Source: Clostridium sp. UBA699 | Lineage (GTDB): Bacteria > Bacillota > Clostridia > Clostridiales > Clostridiaceae | Reading direction: 5' to 3' | DNA length: 64,000 nt | Assembly: GCA_002298915.1 (NCBI GenBank) | Contig: DBML01000004.1 | Location: forward strand, 1 to 64,000 | Shown here: piece after piece, positions 41,496 to 50,044 of the stretch | Layout of the letters: every line of letters starts with the position of its first letter | Position numbering within the stretch: position 1 is the stretch's first letter | Program-made: the position numbers and the translations under genes | Notes under the pieces: generated by a model | The model's database searches: none | The model's input: the letters and a program-made list of their open reading frames with translations, nothing else | Told to the model about the DNA's origin: nothing

Positions 41496-42197
41496 CTAAA
41501 GCTTCCTGACCGTTCCTCCCGCAAACTCTATTGCCCTGTCAGCCAGGACGTCCACAGGGTCTACGAACTCCTCGCCGAAGCCGAACATGTCGTTGGCTAT
41601 GGACAGCTCCGTGCAGCCCAGCAGGAAGACCTTTGCCCCTTCAGCGCGCAGCTCTTCCACGGCCTCCATGAACTTGTCCCTGCCCTCCTCGAACCTGTTC
41701 TTCTTCAGGCTGTCGTATACGTAGTCCATCACGTACTTCTGTGTCCTGACGGGCTTAACAATCCTTATACCCGCCTGCCTGAAGTACTCGTCGAATATGC
41801 CCGTCCGGAGGCTGCCATCGGTGGCAAGAAGCCCCACCACCGCGTCCTTGCCGTGCTTCTTCTCGATGAACCTTACAGTCTCCTCAAGTATGTTGAGGAA
41901 AGGTATCTCCACTTCGTCGGCTATGGCCTGGTGGTAGTAGTGCGCTGTGTTGCAGCACATTATAAGGAAGTCGGCCCCGGCGCGCTCGAGCATCTTGGCT
42001 GACTTCACGAGCTCCTCCAGCGGGCTCTCGCCTGTGCCCAGTATGCTCCTGGTCCTGTCCGGTATGCTAGTGTTGCTGTCGATGATTATGTGGATGTGCT
42101 CCTGGTCCAGGTCGGCCTCCGTTTTCATGACTATCTTCCTGTATATGTGGGCGGTCGCCAGCGGCCCCATCCCTCCGATAATGCCTATGGTTTTCAT
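41496..42197 (-). CDS. aspartate/glutamate racemase family protein
   Basis: This 233-residue protein has the PLP-independent racemase pattern: IGIIGGMGPLATAHIYRKIV, the first catalytic Cys region MCCNTAHYY and the second LLGCTELSIA, with the usual spacing of about 110 residues. The GGMGP start is typical of aspartate racemases rather than MurI glutamate racemases. It lies 26 nt after the DmpA-type peptidase gene in the same direction, so it may be cotranscribed with it. Confidence 0.88.
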   Translation of the reverse strand: MKTIGIIGGMGPLATAHIYRKIVMKTEADLDQEHIHIIIDSNTSIPDRTRSILGTGESPLEELVKSAKMLERAGADFLIMCCNTAHYYHQAIADEVEIPFLNILEETVRFIEKKHGKDAVVGLLATDGSLRTGIFDEYFRQAGIRIVKPVRTQKYVMDYVYDSLKKNRFEEGRDKFMEAVEELRAEGAKVFLLGCTELSIANDMFGFGEEFVDPVDVLADRAIEFAGGTVRKL

Positions 42198-42223
42198 AAC
42201 AAAATTACCCCCTTGCGTATCTT

Positions 42224-43273
42224 TTACAGTACCTCTCCTATGTGGTCTGCGAGGCTCTCCCTCACGTGCCCCCTGTAGCCCGTGACCTTGCCTGCGGTTA
42301 TCATGGAGTTCAGCACAGCCTCCTCCACCGACTCAGCCACGGCCCTGAAGGCCAGGTCTATCTTGCTGTCGTCAAGCACCCTTATGGAGCGAATCTCGCG
42401 CTCGTCGCTGTCCCTGATCACGTTTCCCGTCGAAAAGCCTATCACTATGTCGCCGCTGCCGTGGCCGATGTAGGAGCCGCACCTGGCGATCCCCACGCAG
42501 GCCCTCTTGCAGAGCCTCCTCAGCTGCCTGCTGGACAGAGGCAGGTCGGTGCCTATGATGATCATTATGGAGCCCCTCTCCAGGGCCTTCTCCGAGGATA
42601 TCCTCTCGGCTATGGCCGGCCCCACGAGCTTGCCTCCCACAACCAGGTCCTCCAGAAGCCCAAGGTTTGTCTGGACGAGGGCTCCGATGACGTAGTCCGT
42701 GCCGCCGTAGCGCACCACCCTGGAGGCCGAACCTATACCGCCTTTGAGCAGGTGGCAGGATACCCCTTTGCCTGCGCCCACGTCCCCTTCCTCGAAATCC
42801 TCGCAGGCGCTTTCTATGGCTTCGAAGACGTGCTCCTTCCTGACAGCCCTGCTGCGGATGTTGTTAAGGAAGCTGTCGTTGTTCTCCCCTACAACCGGGT
42901 TCACCGAGGTTATCTCGACGCCTTCCTTCTCGCACTCTCCTACCATGTACTCGACCAGCGCGTCGTGGACTACGCCGATGTTCAGCGTGTTCGTGAGCGC
43001 GATAGGCGTCTCGAGGGTTCCCAGCTCGTCTATCTGCACCAGCCCCTGGGCTTTCCCGAAGCCGTTCAGGACCCAGGATGCAGCAACAAGCTTGTTGGTG
43101 AATATGTTTTCCCGGGACGGGAGTATGACCGTCACCCCGGTCTTGTTCTCCTGCGTGTCTATGGTGCAGTGGCCTACCCTTACCCCGGTCACGTCAGTTA
43201 TCTTGTTGAGCCTGCCCTTCGGCAGGCTGCCTATCCTCACTCCGTAATCCTCTATCTTCCTCTGTCTTCCCAT
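42224..43273 (-). CDS. P1-family (DmpA/BapA-type) aminopeptidase
   Basis: This 349-residue protein matches the DmpA family of self-cleaving N-terminal nucleophile hydrolases: KITDVTGVRVGHCTI, NTLNIGVVHDALVEYM, VVGENNDSFLN and the segment IIGTDLPLSSRQLRRL, where Ser is the expected nucleophile after autocleavage. Members cleave N-terminal D-Ala, L-amino acids or beta-alanine from peptides. The ATG at 43273 follows a G-run 7 nt upstream. It lies next to genes that fit beta-alanine breakdown, but a hairpin separates it from them. Confidence 0.88.
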   Translation of the reverse strand: MGRQRKIEDYGVRIGSLPKGRLNKITDVTGVRVGHCTIDTQENKTGVTVILPSRENIFTNKLVAASWVLNGFGKAQGLVQIDELGTLETPIALTNTLNIGVVHDALVEYMVGECEKEGVEITSVNPVVGENNDSFLNNIRSRAVRKEHVFEAIESACEDFEEGDVGAGKGVSCHLLKGGIGSASRVVRYGGTDYVIGALVQTNLGLLEDLVVGGKLVGPAIAERISSEKALERGSIMIIIGTDLPLSSRQLRRLCKRACVGIARCGSYIGHGSGDIVIGFSTGNVIRDSDEREIRSIRVLDDSKIDLAFRAVAESVEEAVLNSMITAGKVTGYRGHVRESLADHIGEVL

Positions 43274-43351
43274 GCAGCAGCCCCCCCTTTTTTCAGAATT
43301 GCTATAACATTCTATATTCGACAACCTTCCCCGTTTTCCTTCAAGTGCGCA

Positions 43352-43386
43352 GAAACCGCGCGGAGCTCTCCGCGCGGTTTCTTTTC
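43352..43386. terminator. GC-rich hairpin between dehydrogenase and peptidase genes
   Basis: AACCGCGCGGA pairs with TCCGCGCGGTT. The T-tract is TTTCTTTT on the plus strand and only TTTC on the minus, so leftward termination may be partial. Confidence 0.65.
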
Positions 43387-43422
43387 TGCAGTATCAAAAA
43401 TTATATGAAGGGGTACCGCTTG

Positions 43423-44946
43423 CTAGTGTCCTCCTCCTACTGAGCCGTCCCAGGTGTCTACCTTAGTGTTCTTCTTCTCTTCTTCGCTGAACCAGGTTGT
43501 AGTTACAGCCTTAGTCTCTGTGAAGAACCTAACTCCGTCTTTGCCCAGGCAGTGCAGGTCTCCGAAGAAGGAGTGCTTGTGGCCCGTGAACGGGAACACT
43601 CCCACAGGAACCGGGATTCCCACGTTGACTCCGACCATTCCGCCGTCTGTCCTCCTTGCGAACTCCCTTGCGTAGTAGCCGCTCTGGGTGTATATTACCG
43701 ATCCGTTTGCGAACTCGTTCTTGTTCATTATTGCGAGGCCTTCCTCGAAATCCTTGACCCTCTTTATGCAGATTACAGGCCCGAATATCTCCTTATCCCC
43801 CACTGTCATATCAGCCGTGACGTGATCGAGTATCGTTGGTCCGAGGTAGAAGCCGTTCTCGTAGCCTGGGACTGTGACGTTCCTGCCGTCGAGCACCAGC
43901 TTGGCGCCTTCTTCTATTCCCTTGTCAATCCAGTCGGTTACGAACTTTTTGTGTGCTGCAGTCACAACCGGCCCGAGCTGGGAGGTCTTGTCGTATGCAG
44001 GCCCTATCTTGAGATCCTTAGCATACTGCACCAGCAGCTCTACAAGCCTGTCTGCTATGCTCTCCTGGGCAACTATAACAGGGAGCGCCATGCACCTCTC
44101 TCCCGCGCAGCCGAAGGAGGAGTTTATTATTCCCCTTGCGCTTCTTTCTAGGGCTGCGTCCTCAAGTACTAGCCCGTGGTTCTTTGCTTCGCAGAGAGCC
44201 TGGACCCTCTTGCCGTATTTCGCTGCGGTGCTGTATATGTGGAGTCCGACGGAGGTTGATCCGACGAAGGAAATCCCCTTAACGTCAGGGTGCTTGAGGA
44301 ATATCTCTGCCTCGTTCCTGCTGCAGGTTACTATGTTGAGCACTCCGTCAGGAAGCCCGGCTTCCTTCCAGAGCTCGGCGCATCTCATTGCCGACTGAGG
44401 GCACATTGATGCAGCCTTTATGACTATGGTGTTTCCAGCTGCTACGCATAGAGGCGTCATCCAGCCCATAGGTATCATTGCAGGGAAGTTGAACGGCGCT
44501 ATACCGGCGAACACTCCCACCGACTCCTTGTAGAGGACCGTGTCATAGCCCTTTGAGGTCTCCATGAGGGACTCTCCCATCATGAGCGTTGGCATGCCGC
44601 AGGCGAACTCAACCGGCTCCTTGACCTTGAGTATGTCTCCCTTGGCCTCGTCCCATACCTTTCCGTGCTCCCTGGCCACAATCTCGGTGAGCTCGTCCAT
44701 GTGCTCGTCGAGGAGATCCCTGAATTTATATAGTACCTGAACCCTTTTCATAACCGGTGTTGCCGACCATGCAGGATACGCGTCGCTAGCCGCCTTCACA
44801 GCCATGTTGACCTCTTCCTCTGTGCAGCAAGGCGCGAGGGCCATGACCTCTCCTGTGCTCGGATCGAAGACGTCCATGTACTTCGTTGTCTTCGATTCCA
44901 TCCACTGTCCGTTTACGAAAAATTTAAGTTTTTTTGCTTCTCCCAT
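43423..44946 (-). CDS. mmsA: CoA-acylating (methyl)malonate-semialdehyde dehydrogenase
   Basis: This 507-residue aldehyde dehydrogenase converts malonate or methylmalonate semialdehyde to acetyl-CoA or propionyl-CoA with CO2 release. It has APFNFPAMIPMGW, FVGSTSVGLHIYS, the KNHGLVLEDA segment, which lacks the general-base Glu context of non-acylating enzymes, and the catalytic Cys in SSFGCAGERCMAL. The C-terminal GHKHSFFGDLH is diagnostic of this subfamily. It follows pucR after 13 nt and lies downstream of a class III aminotransferase, which suggests beta-alanine breakdown. Confidence 0.92.
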   Translation of the reverse strand: MGEAKKLKFFVNGQWMESKTTKYMDVFDPSTGEVMALAPCCTEEEVNMAVKAASDAYPAWSATPVMKRVQVLYKFRDLLDEHMDELTEIVAREHGKVWDEAKGDILKVKEPVEFACGMPTLMMGESLMETSKGYDTVLYKESVGVFAGIAPFNFPAMIPMGWMTPLCVAAGNTIVIKAASMCPQSAMRCAELWKEAGLPDGVLNIVTCSRNEAEIFLKHPDVKGISFVGSTSVGLHIYSTAAKYGKRVQALCEAKNHGLVLEDAALERSARGIINSSFGCAGERCMALPVIVAQESIADRLVELLVQYAKDLKIGPAYDKTSQLGPVVTAAHKKFVTDWIDKGIEEGAKLVLDGRNVTVPGYENGFYLGPTILDHVTADMTVGDKEIFGPVICIKRVKDFEEGLAIMNKNEFANGSVIYTQSGYYAREFARRTDGGMVGVNVGIPVPVGVFPFTGHKHSFFGDLHCLGKDGVRFFTETKAVTTTWFSEEEKKNTKVDTWDGSVGGGH

Positions 44947-44959
44947 AATAACCCTCCTG

Positions 44960-46153
44960 TTATTCGTTTAGTATTTTCTTCACCATGAACCCCAGGTTTA
45001 TCTCGAACCTCGTTTTGGGGTCCGAAAGGTCCACCTTGAGTATCTCGTGTATCTTGTTTATCTTGTATAAAAGAGTGTTCCTGTGCATGAACAGCCTGCT
45101 GGCCGTCTGGATGTAGCTTCCGTCCTCCTGGAGGAAGGTGTACAGGATCTCCATGTAGTTCGAATGGCTCTGCAGGTCGTACTGCTCAAGCTTTCCCAGC
45201 GTGTCCAGGTAGTAGCGCTTCAGCAGCTCCCTGTTCTCTATCTCCGTGAGGAGCTTGTACGCCCCTATTTCGGAGTAGAAGACGTTCGCGTCTGTGCTCC
45301 CCTCGGCCCTTGCCGCCTTGAGGGCCTTCTCGGCCTCCTGGTAGCTCCTCCTGATCTGGGAGAATTCCGTGTAGACGTCTCCCATGCTGATGCTGAAGCT
45401 CAGCTCCGGGAAGTTGTTCTTGCAGTTTTCCCTTATCATGTCTGCGAATATGTTGAGGTTGGTGTACCTGTCCTTCTCGTTTAGCAGGAGAAGTATCACC
45501 GTCTTGTTTACCAGGTAGCTTATGGCCCTGTGCCTTGAGTCCGATGCCGCTCCGTTGACCGAGTTGTAGAACATCTGCTTGATGCCTGCCAGCCTCTGGT
45601 CGTCCTCGCTGTTGGGCAGGCCCTCCATTGAGACTATCGCCACCCTGTAGGTCTTGAAGCTGCCGTAGCTGTAGTCGGAGAGCTTCTTGGCAAAGTCCTC
45701 GTAGGACACCTTGTTGAAGAATATTATGTTCATCAGCAGGTCCTGGTTCGTGATGTCCTCCATGTGCCTCTTAACGATCTCCTCGCAGATAACCTTCGTT
45801 ATCTCCGCTATGCTGATCTTCCAGGGAAGCTCGAGTATCGCGAATTCCTTCTCGTCGGCTATCCTCTTTATCTCATCGGGGACCTTGTCGAAGTACTTGC
45901 CCACGTTCAGTATGAGCCCGACTGCGTTCTTTTCTATCAGGCCTTCTATGAGCTCCACGAAGTCCGACAGCTTTTCAGAAACCCCCATTCCCGTGAGTAT
46001 GATGAGCTCGTCGCTCTGCACATAATCCAGCAGGTCCGGGGTCTCCACCACGTGTACCCATCTGACAATCTTGTAGGTTCCGTTGCTGCCCGCCACAAGC
46101 TTCAGTTCCTTCAGCTCAGGCATGCTCAGCAGTTGATCAAATCTAACGCCCAT
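44960..46153 (-). CDS. PucR-family transcriptional regulator
   Basis: This 397-residue regulator has the N-terminal PucR domain (GVRFDQLLSMPELKELKLVA, then ELIILTGMGV), a GGDEF-like middle, and a C-terminal HTH_30 (TASRLFMHRNTLLYKINKIH). PucR regulators control purine, GABA and beta-alanine catabolic genes. ATG at 46153 follows GGGAGAGTG; an in-frame start at 46207 is less likely. It lies between the aminotransferase and the dehydrogenase and probably activates both. Confidence 0.92.
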   Translation of the reverse strand: MGVRFDQLLSMPELKELKLVAGSNGTYKIVRWVHVVETPDLLDYVQSDELIILTGMGVSEKLSDFVELIEGLIEKNAVGLILNVGKYFDKVPDEIKRIADEKEFAILELPWKISIAEITKVICEEIVKRHMEDITNQDLLMNIIFFNKVSYEDFAKKLSDYSYGSFKTYRVAIVSMEGLPNSEDDQRLAGIKQMFYNSVNGAASDSRHRAISYLVNKTVILLLLNEKDRYTNLNIFADMIRENCKNNFPELSFSISMGDVYTEFSQIRRSYQEAEKALKAARAEGSTDANVFYSEIGAYKLLTEIENRELLKRYYLDTLGKLEQYDLQSHSNYMEILYTFLQEDGSYIQTASRLFMHRNTLLYKINKIHEILKVDLSDPKTRFEINLGFMVKKILNE

Positions 46154-46248
46154 ACGATATCTCACTCTCCCAATATTTGTGTGATTCCGACAATTCAATT
46201 TTAACATCCATTAAACAATAAATACATAAATAATCGTATGGGCGTTCA
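46146..46248. repeat. 13-bp inverted repeat around the pucR start
   Basis: AACGCCCATACGA at 46146-46158 and TCGTATGGGCGTT at 46236-46248 are perfect inverted copies. The inner copy spans the pucR start codon, the outer copy lies just after the aminotransferase stop region. It could be a regulator site or a long-range RNA stem hiding the pucR start. Confidence 0.6.
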
Positions 46249-46256
46249 ATTTATAT

Positions 46257-47606
46257 CTATCCCTCGTAGTATTCGTCAGCTATGTCCAGCGCCTTGTCTA
46301 TTGCCTTGAAGGCATCCTCAACCTGTTCGGCGTTTATGATGCACGGAGGTACAACGAGTATCCAGTTCCACCTTATGTCCATGTATAGCCCGTCCGCCAG
46401 AAGCGAAGCGTTGACCTTGTCCATTACCTCTCCGCTGCCGTTCCAAGGCACTATAGGCTCCCTTGTCTCGCGGTTCTTGACCAGCTCTATGCAGCCGAAG
46501 ACACCGATGTTCCTGACGTCGCCAACGGACTTGTGCTTGGCCTTCATGTCCTCCATCCTCTGGAGTATGAGCTTGCCCATCTCCTTGGCGTTTTCGATAA
46601 CATTCTCTTCCTTGTAGGCCTCGATGTTGGCGACGGCCGCTGCGCATGCCAGCGGGTGCCCGCTGTAGGTGAGCCCGCAGCTTAGGAAGTCGTCCTTTAT
46701 TGCGTCGAATACCTTGTCGGATACGCACACTGCACCGAGAGGAAGGTATCCTGAGTTTATGCCCTTGGCCACCGTCATTATGTCCGGCGCAACGTCGAAG
46801 TTGTCTACCGCGAACCATTCTCCTGTCCTTCCGAAGCCGCTCATGACCTCGTCGTCAATGAACACTATGTTGTATTTTGTGCAGAGGTCCCTGATGCCCT
46901 TGTAGTACTCAGGAGGCGGGATGAATATTCCGTTGGAGCCGGTGACGCCCTCCATTATGAAGGCTGCGATCGTCTTCGGGTCCTCGAACTTTATGACTTC
47001 CTCCACGTGCTTAACGCATTCCATGCCGCAAGAGCCGTACTCCTTGCCGAATATGCATCTGTAGCAGTAAGGGTCGAAGACTCTTACAACGCCAGGCATT
47101 CCAGGCTCAACATGGGTCCTTCTAGGCTCTCCAGTGAGTGAGATTGCTCCGTAGGTTGCGCCGTGGTAGGAACGGTACCTTGATATGACCTTGAATTTGC
47201 CTGTGGCTTTCCTTGCTATCTTGACGGCGTTCTCGTTAGCGTCCGCTCCGCCGTTGCAGAAGAAGAAGTGGTTGAGACCCTCAGGGGTTACCTCGCTCAT
47301 CATCTTTGCCAGCGTGCTCCTCGCTTGCACCGCGAGGCTTGGAGCTGCGTAGCACAGCTTTCCTGCCTGCTCCTGAATTGCTTTTACCACCTTCGGATGC
47401 TGGTGTCCGATGTTGAGGTTGACGATCTGGGAATACATGTCCAGGAACCTCTTGCCGTTTCCGTCCCAGAAGTAGCAGCCTTCCGCTTCTGTTATGACCA
47501 TAGGCTTGAGCTTAGACTGCACAGACCAGGAATGGATGACATGGGCTCTGTCGTTTTTGTAGGTCTCTTCGGCTTCTAGTCTTCTCTTTTCTTCATCTGC
47601 ATACAT
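46257..47606 (-). CDS. class III PLP aminotransferase (omega-amino acid:pyruvate type)
   Basis: This 449-residue enzyme has the class III pattern: HVIHSWSVQ at the start, NIGHQHPKVV, FFCNGGADANENAVKIAR, the PLP-pairing Asp in VFIDDEVMSGFGRTGEWFA and the Schiff-base Lys in MTVAKGINSGYLPLGA. HSWSVQ and the overall pattern resemble taurine- or beta-alanine:pyruvate transaminases. With the malonate-semialdehyde dehydrogenase downstream, beta-alanine to malonate semialdehyde is the best guess. GABA and taurine are alternatives. It is the first gene of the leftward operon. Confidence 0.88.
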   Translation of the reverse strand: MYADEEKRRLEAEETYKNDRAHVIHSWSVQSKLKPMVITEAEGCYFWDGNGKRFLDMYSQIVNLNIGHQHPKVVKAIQEQAGKLCYAAPSLAVQARSTLAKMMSEVTPEGLNHFFFCNGGADANENAVKIARKATGKFKVISRYRSYHGATYGAISLTGEPRRTHVEPGMPGVVRVFDPYCYRCIFGKEYGSCGMECVKHVEEVIKFEDPKTIAAFIMEGVTGSNGIFIPPPEYYKGIRDLCTKYNIVFIDDEVMSGFGRTGEWFAVDNFDVAPDIMTVAKGINSGYLPLGAVCVSDKVFDAIKDDFLSCGLTYSGHPLACAAAVANIEAYKEENVIENAKEMGKLILQRMEDMKAKHKSVGDVRNIGVFGCIELVKNRETREPIVPWNGSGEVMDKVNASLLADGLYMDIRWNWILVVPPCIINAEQVEDAFKAIDKALDIADEYYEG

Positions 47607-47672
47607 TTATGTTCACGCTCCCCTTCATTTATAAGATAATTCTTGATTTTTATTTTATCTTTTGGCTGGCTC

Positions 47673-47688
47673 CAAGTATATGTACTTG
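47673..47688. promoter_or_regulatory. 16-bp palindrome upstream of the aminotransferase
   Basis: CAAGTATATGTACTTG is a perfect inverted repeat 66 nt before the aminotransferase start. It is a candidate site for PucR or another regulator. Confidence 0.4.
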
Positions 47689-47751
47689 ATGAACATAAAT
47701 CTTGGGCATATCTACTAAGTCTTCCGACTGATTATTCTGACAACTGCGCAC

Positions 47752-47780
47752 TTGACATACCTGCCCTCAAAGGCTATCAT
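47752..47780 (+). promoter_or_regulatory. sigma-70 promoter of the metallophosphoesterase gene
   Basis: TTGACA (47752-47757) and TATCAT (47775-47780) are separated by exactly 17 nt, 45 nt before the ATG at 47826. Confidence 0.75.
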
Positions 47781-47825
47781 TATTAGAACAAAGCCGCATG
47801 CGGCGGGCAAGGAGAGGTGAAGGTC

Positions 47826-48767
47826 ATGAAAAAAAGCAAGCTCAAGTCAGCAGCCCTGCTGGCGGCGGTCCTTATAGTCTGTACGGCTTCCTTCCTGAAA
47901 ATCCAGGACCTTACCCGCTCAGCGTCGCATACGGACGAGAGCAGCGCCCTCACCTTCTCGGTCCTAAGCGACGTCCACGCCGACGCCAACAAGCTCAGGA
48001 CCGCGATCATAGACCTCTACTTCATAAACATGGATGCGGACGCCATGTTCCTCAACGGCGACATCGTCGACGAGGGCATGCCCGAGCAGTACGGCAGGGT
48101 GAAGGGCGTTCTCGAAGAAACCAGGGATCTCCTTCCAGACATCGTGATACAGAACATAGGCAACCACGAGTTCTTCAACTACAGGAAGGGGCGCAATACG
48201 CTGGCGGACGCGCTGAACTATAGGACGCTCTACTTCCAGTACACAGGCAACCTCTCCGTTTACCACGACGCATGGATAAAGGGCTACCATTTCATTAGCC
48301 TGGGCTCGGAGAACGCGAACCTCAAGACTGGAACCAACCCGCCGAGCGCAGCCGACCTGTCGGAAAACCAGCTCTCCTGGCTCAGCAGGAAGCTCAAGGA
48401 GGATTATGAGCCGGGCAAGCCGATATTCGTCTTCCTCCACCAGCATCTGAAGACAAGCATAGCGGGATGGAAAGGGGTTGTTCAGGACAAGGAGCTCACG
48501 GACATACTTTCAGGCTATCCCGAAGTGATACTTTTCACCTCCCACACCCACGCGCCCCTGGCCAAGGACGGCGTAATCCAGACAGAGCCCTTCGCGATGG
48601 TCAACACTGGGGCGGTGGCCTTCATAAACGAGTCCGAGGTTGGTCCTATCAAAAGGGTTTACAAGGAAAGCCAGGGCCTGTACGTCGAGGTCGTCGGGAA
48701 CAAAGTTATAATAAACGGAAGGGATTTCGCCAGGAACGAGTGGATCTTTTCCCGGGAAATAGAATAG
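47826..48767 (+). CDS. membrane-anchored or secreted metallophosphoesterase
   Basis: This 313-residue protein has an N-terminal hydrophobic anchor or signal (about 5-24) and a calcineurin-like fold with the full metal set: SDVHAD, NGDIVDEG, GNHEFFN, FLHQH and SHTHAPL. It probably hydrolyses a phosphoester outside the membrane; the substrate is unknown. ATG at 47826 is 6 nt after GAGGTG, which contains an unused in-frame GTG. It is alone, with its own promoter and terminator. Confidence 0.9.
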   Translation: MKKSKLKSAALLAAVLIVCTASFLKIQDLTRSASHTDESSALTFSVLSDVHADANKLRTAIIDLYFINMDADAMFLNGDIVDEGMPEQYGRVKGVLEETRDLLPDIVIQNIGNHEFFNYRKGRNTLADALNYRTLYFQYTGNLSVYHDAWIKGYHFISLGSENANLKTGTNPPSAADLSENQLSWLSRKLKEDYEPGKPIFVFLHQHLKTSIAGWKGVVQDKELTDILSGYPEVILFTSHTHAPLAKDGVIQTEPFAMVNTGAVAFINESEVGPIKRVYKESQGLYVEVVGNKVIINGRDFARNEWIFSREIE

Positions 48768-48792
48768 CCGGGCCTGATGGCCCGGCTTTTTT
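48765..48792 (+). terminator. rho-independent terminator
   Basis: AGCCGGGCC-TGAT-GGCCCGGCT followed by TTTTT, directly after the metallophosphoesterase stop. Confidence 0.92.
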
Positions 48793-48796
48793 CCGC

Positions 48797-49219
48797 CTAC
48801 TCTTGCACTGTTTGCTTTCTTATATCGTTTATGATTTCGTCGATGATATCCTTTATCTGGAGTTCCCTCGTTCCTGGGATGTAGATGTTGTGCTTCTGGA
48901 GGGGCAGCAGGTACTTTGTGCGCTCCAGCCCGAATACCGCTTTGGAGATTCTCGATGTGATTTCACCGTTTATGCCCCCGTTGCAGATCACGCCGATGGG
49001 ACCAATGAGGCAGTCCATTTCACCTGAGCCTATGAACGTGCAGACGGACTTCTCTCCGCTGACGCTGGTATCTGCTCCGGCTTTGAGCATGTTAGAAGCA
49101 GCTGCAGAATTTGTTCCCAGTGCGGTTATATGGACGCTTTCCCCCAGCTCTTTTCTTATCTTTTTAATTATGGATTGTCCAAGCCCGGCTCCCTGGGCGT
49201 CGATAACAGCTATCCTCAC
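48797..49219 (-). CDS. DUF3842 family protein
   Basis: This 140-residue protein has the DUF3842 start RIAVIDAQGAGLGQSIIKKI, a Rossmann-like glycine motif, then ALGTNSAAASNMLKAGAD and GPIGVICNGGINGEIT. The function is not established; a nucleotide or metal-cofactor role is conceivable. GTG at 49219 is 6 nt after GGAGTG; an upstream ATG at 49282 would add an unrelated tail. It lies 77 nt after larB in the same direction, so it may be part of, or follow, the nickel-pincer operon. Confidence 0.82.
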   Translation of the reverse strand: MRIAVIDAQGAGLGQSIIKKIRKELGESVHITALGTNSAAASNMLKAGADTSVSGEKSVCTFIGSGEMDCLIGPIGVICNGGINGEITSRISKAVFGLERTKYLLPLQKHNIYIPGTRELQIKDIIDEIINDIRKQTVQE

Positions 49220-49296
49220 CAAAATCACTCCGTTTCTCAAGTATTTATTATATATCAAATCCTTCGGAATGAAAATATACAAATACTGAGAACTGT

Positions 49297-50043
49297 TTAG
49301 AGCTTGTTGATCATGCTGGCCATGTAGCCCGCGCCGAAGCCGTTGTCTATGTTGACAACGCTTGTCCCGCTCGCGCAGCTGTTAAGCATCGACAGCAGGG
49401 CTGTTATGCCGCCGAAGCTGGCCCCGTAGCCCACGCTTGTGGGAACGGCTATGACCGGCTTGTCCACGAGGCCTCCGATTACGCTGGGAAGAGCGCCCTC
49501 CATTCCCGCCACGGCAATGATGACCTTTGCGCCCCTGATGACCTCCAGCTTGCTGAAGAGCCTGTGTATCCCCGCGACGCCCACGTCGTTGATCCTCTCA
49601 ACCCTGTTGCCGAAGATCTCGGCCGTCACTGCGGCTTCCTCTGAGACCGGCATGTCGGAGGTTCCCGCCGTAACGACGGCTATATAGGAGTCGGTCAGCG
49701 GTATGTCCTTCTTCCTCACAGTGATCGTCCTTGCCAGCTCGTTGTATTCCGCTTCGCCGCATATCTCCTTCACGGCCTCGTACATCTCGCGGGTGGCCCT
49801 TGTGCCCAGTATGCTGTTGTTCTTCGTGTTCATGAAGCCCACGATGTCCCTGACCTGGCTTACCGTCTTTCCCTGGCAGTATATGATCTCTGGATACCCG
49901 ACCCTTATCTCCCTGTGGTTGTCGATCTTTGCGAAGCCTAGCTCCTTGTAGGGCAGCTCGGCGAACCTTCCGACCGCCTCGTCTATCGAGACGTTGTCGT
50001 TCTTGACATCGTGCAGCAGCGCTTTGATTTCCGTTGAATCCAT
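49297..50043 (-). CDS. larB: nickel-pincer cofactor synthesis protein LarB
   Basis: This 248-residue enzyme carboxylates the pyridine ring of nicotinic acid adenine dinucleotide and splits it, the first step toward the nickel-pincer nucleotide. The C-terminal half is AIR-carboxylase (PurE)-like: VVTAGTSDMPVSEEAA, GVAGIHRLF, VIIAVAGMEGALPSVIGGLV and PTSVGYGASFGGITAL. It starts 1 nt after larE ends, in the leftward transporter-larC-larE-larB operon. Confidence 0.96.
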   Translation of the reverse strand: MDSTEIKALLHDVKNDNVSIDEAVGRFAELPYKELGFAKIDNHREIRVGYPEIIYCQGKTVSQVRDIVGFMNTKNNSILGTRATREMYEAVKEICGEAEYNELARTITVRKKDIPLTDSYIAVVTAGTSDMPVSEEAAVTAEIFGNRVERINDVGVAGIHRLFSKLEVIRGAKVIIAVAGMEGALPSVIGGLVDKPVIAVPTSVGYGASFGGITALLSMLNSCASGTSVVNIDNGFGAGYMASMINKL

Positions 50044-50044
50044 G

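Noticed and set aside
42242..43408. A 388-codon open frame on the plus strand opposite the DmpA-type peptidase.
   Set aside because: It is antisense to a well-supported gene, has no family motifs and reflects codon bias of the opposite strand.
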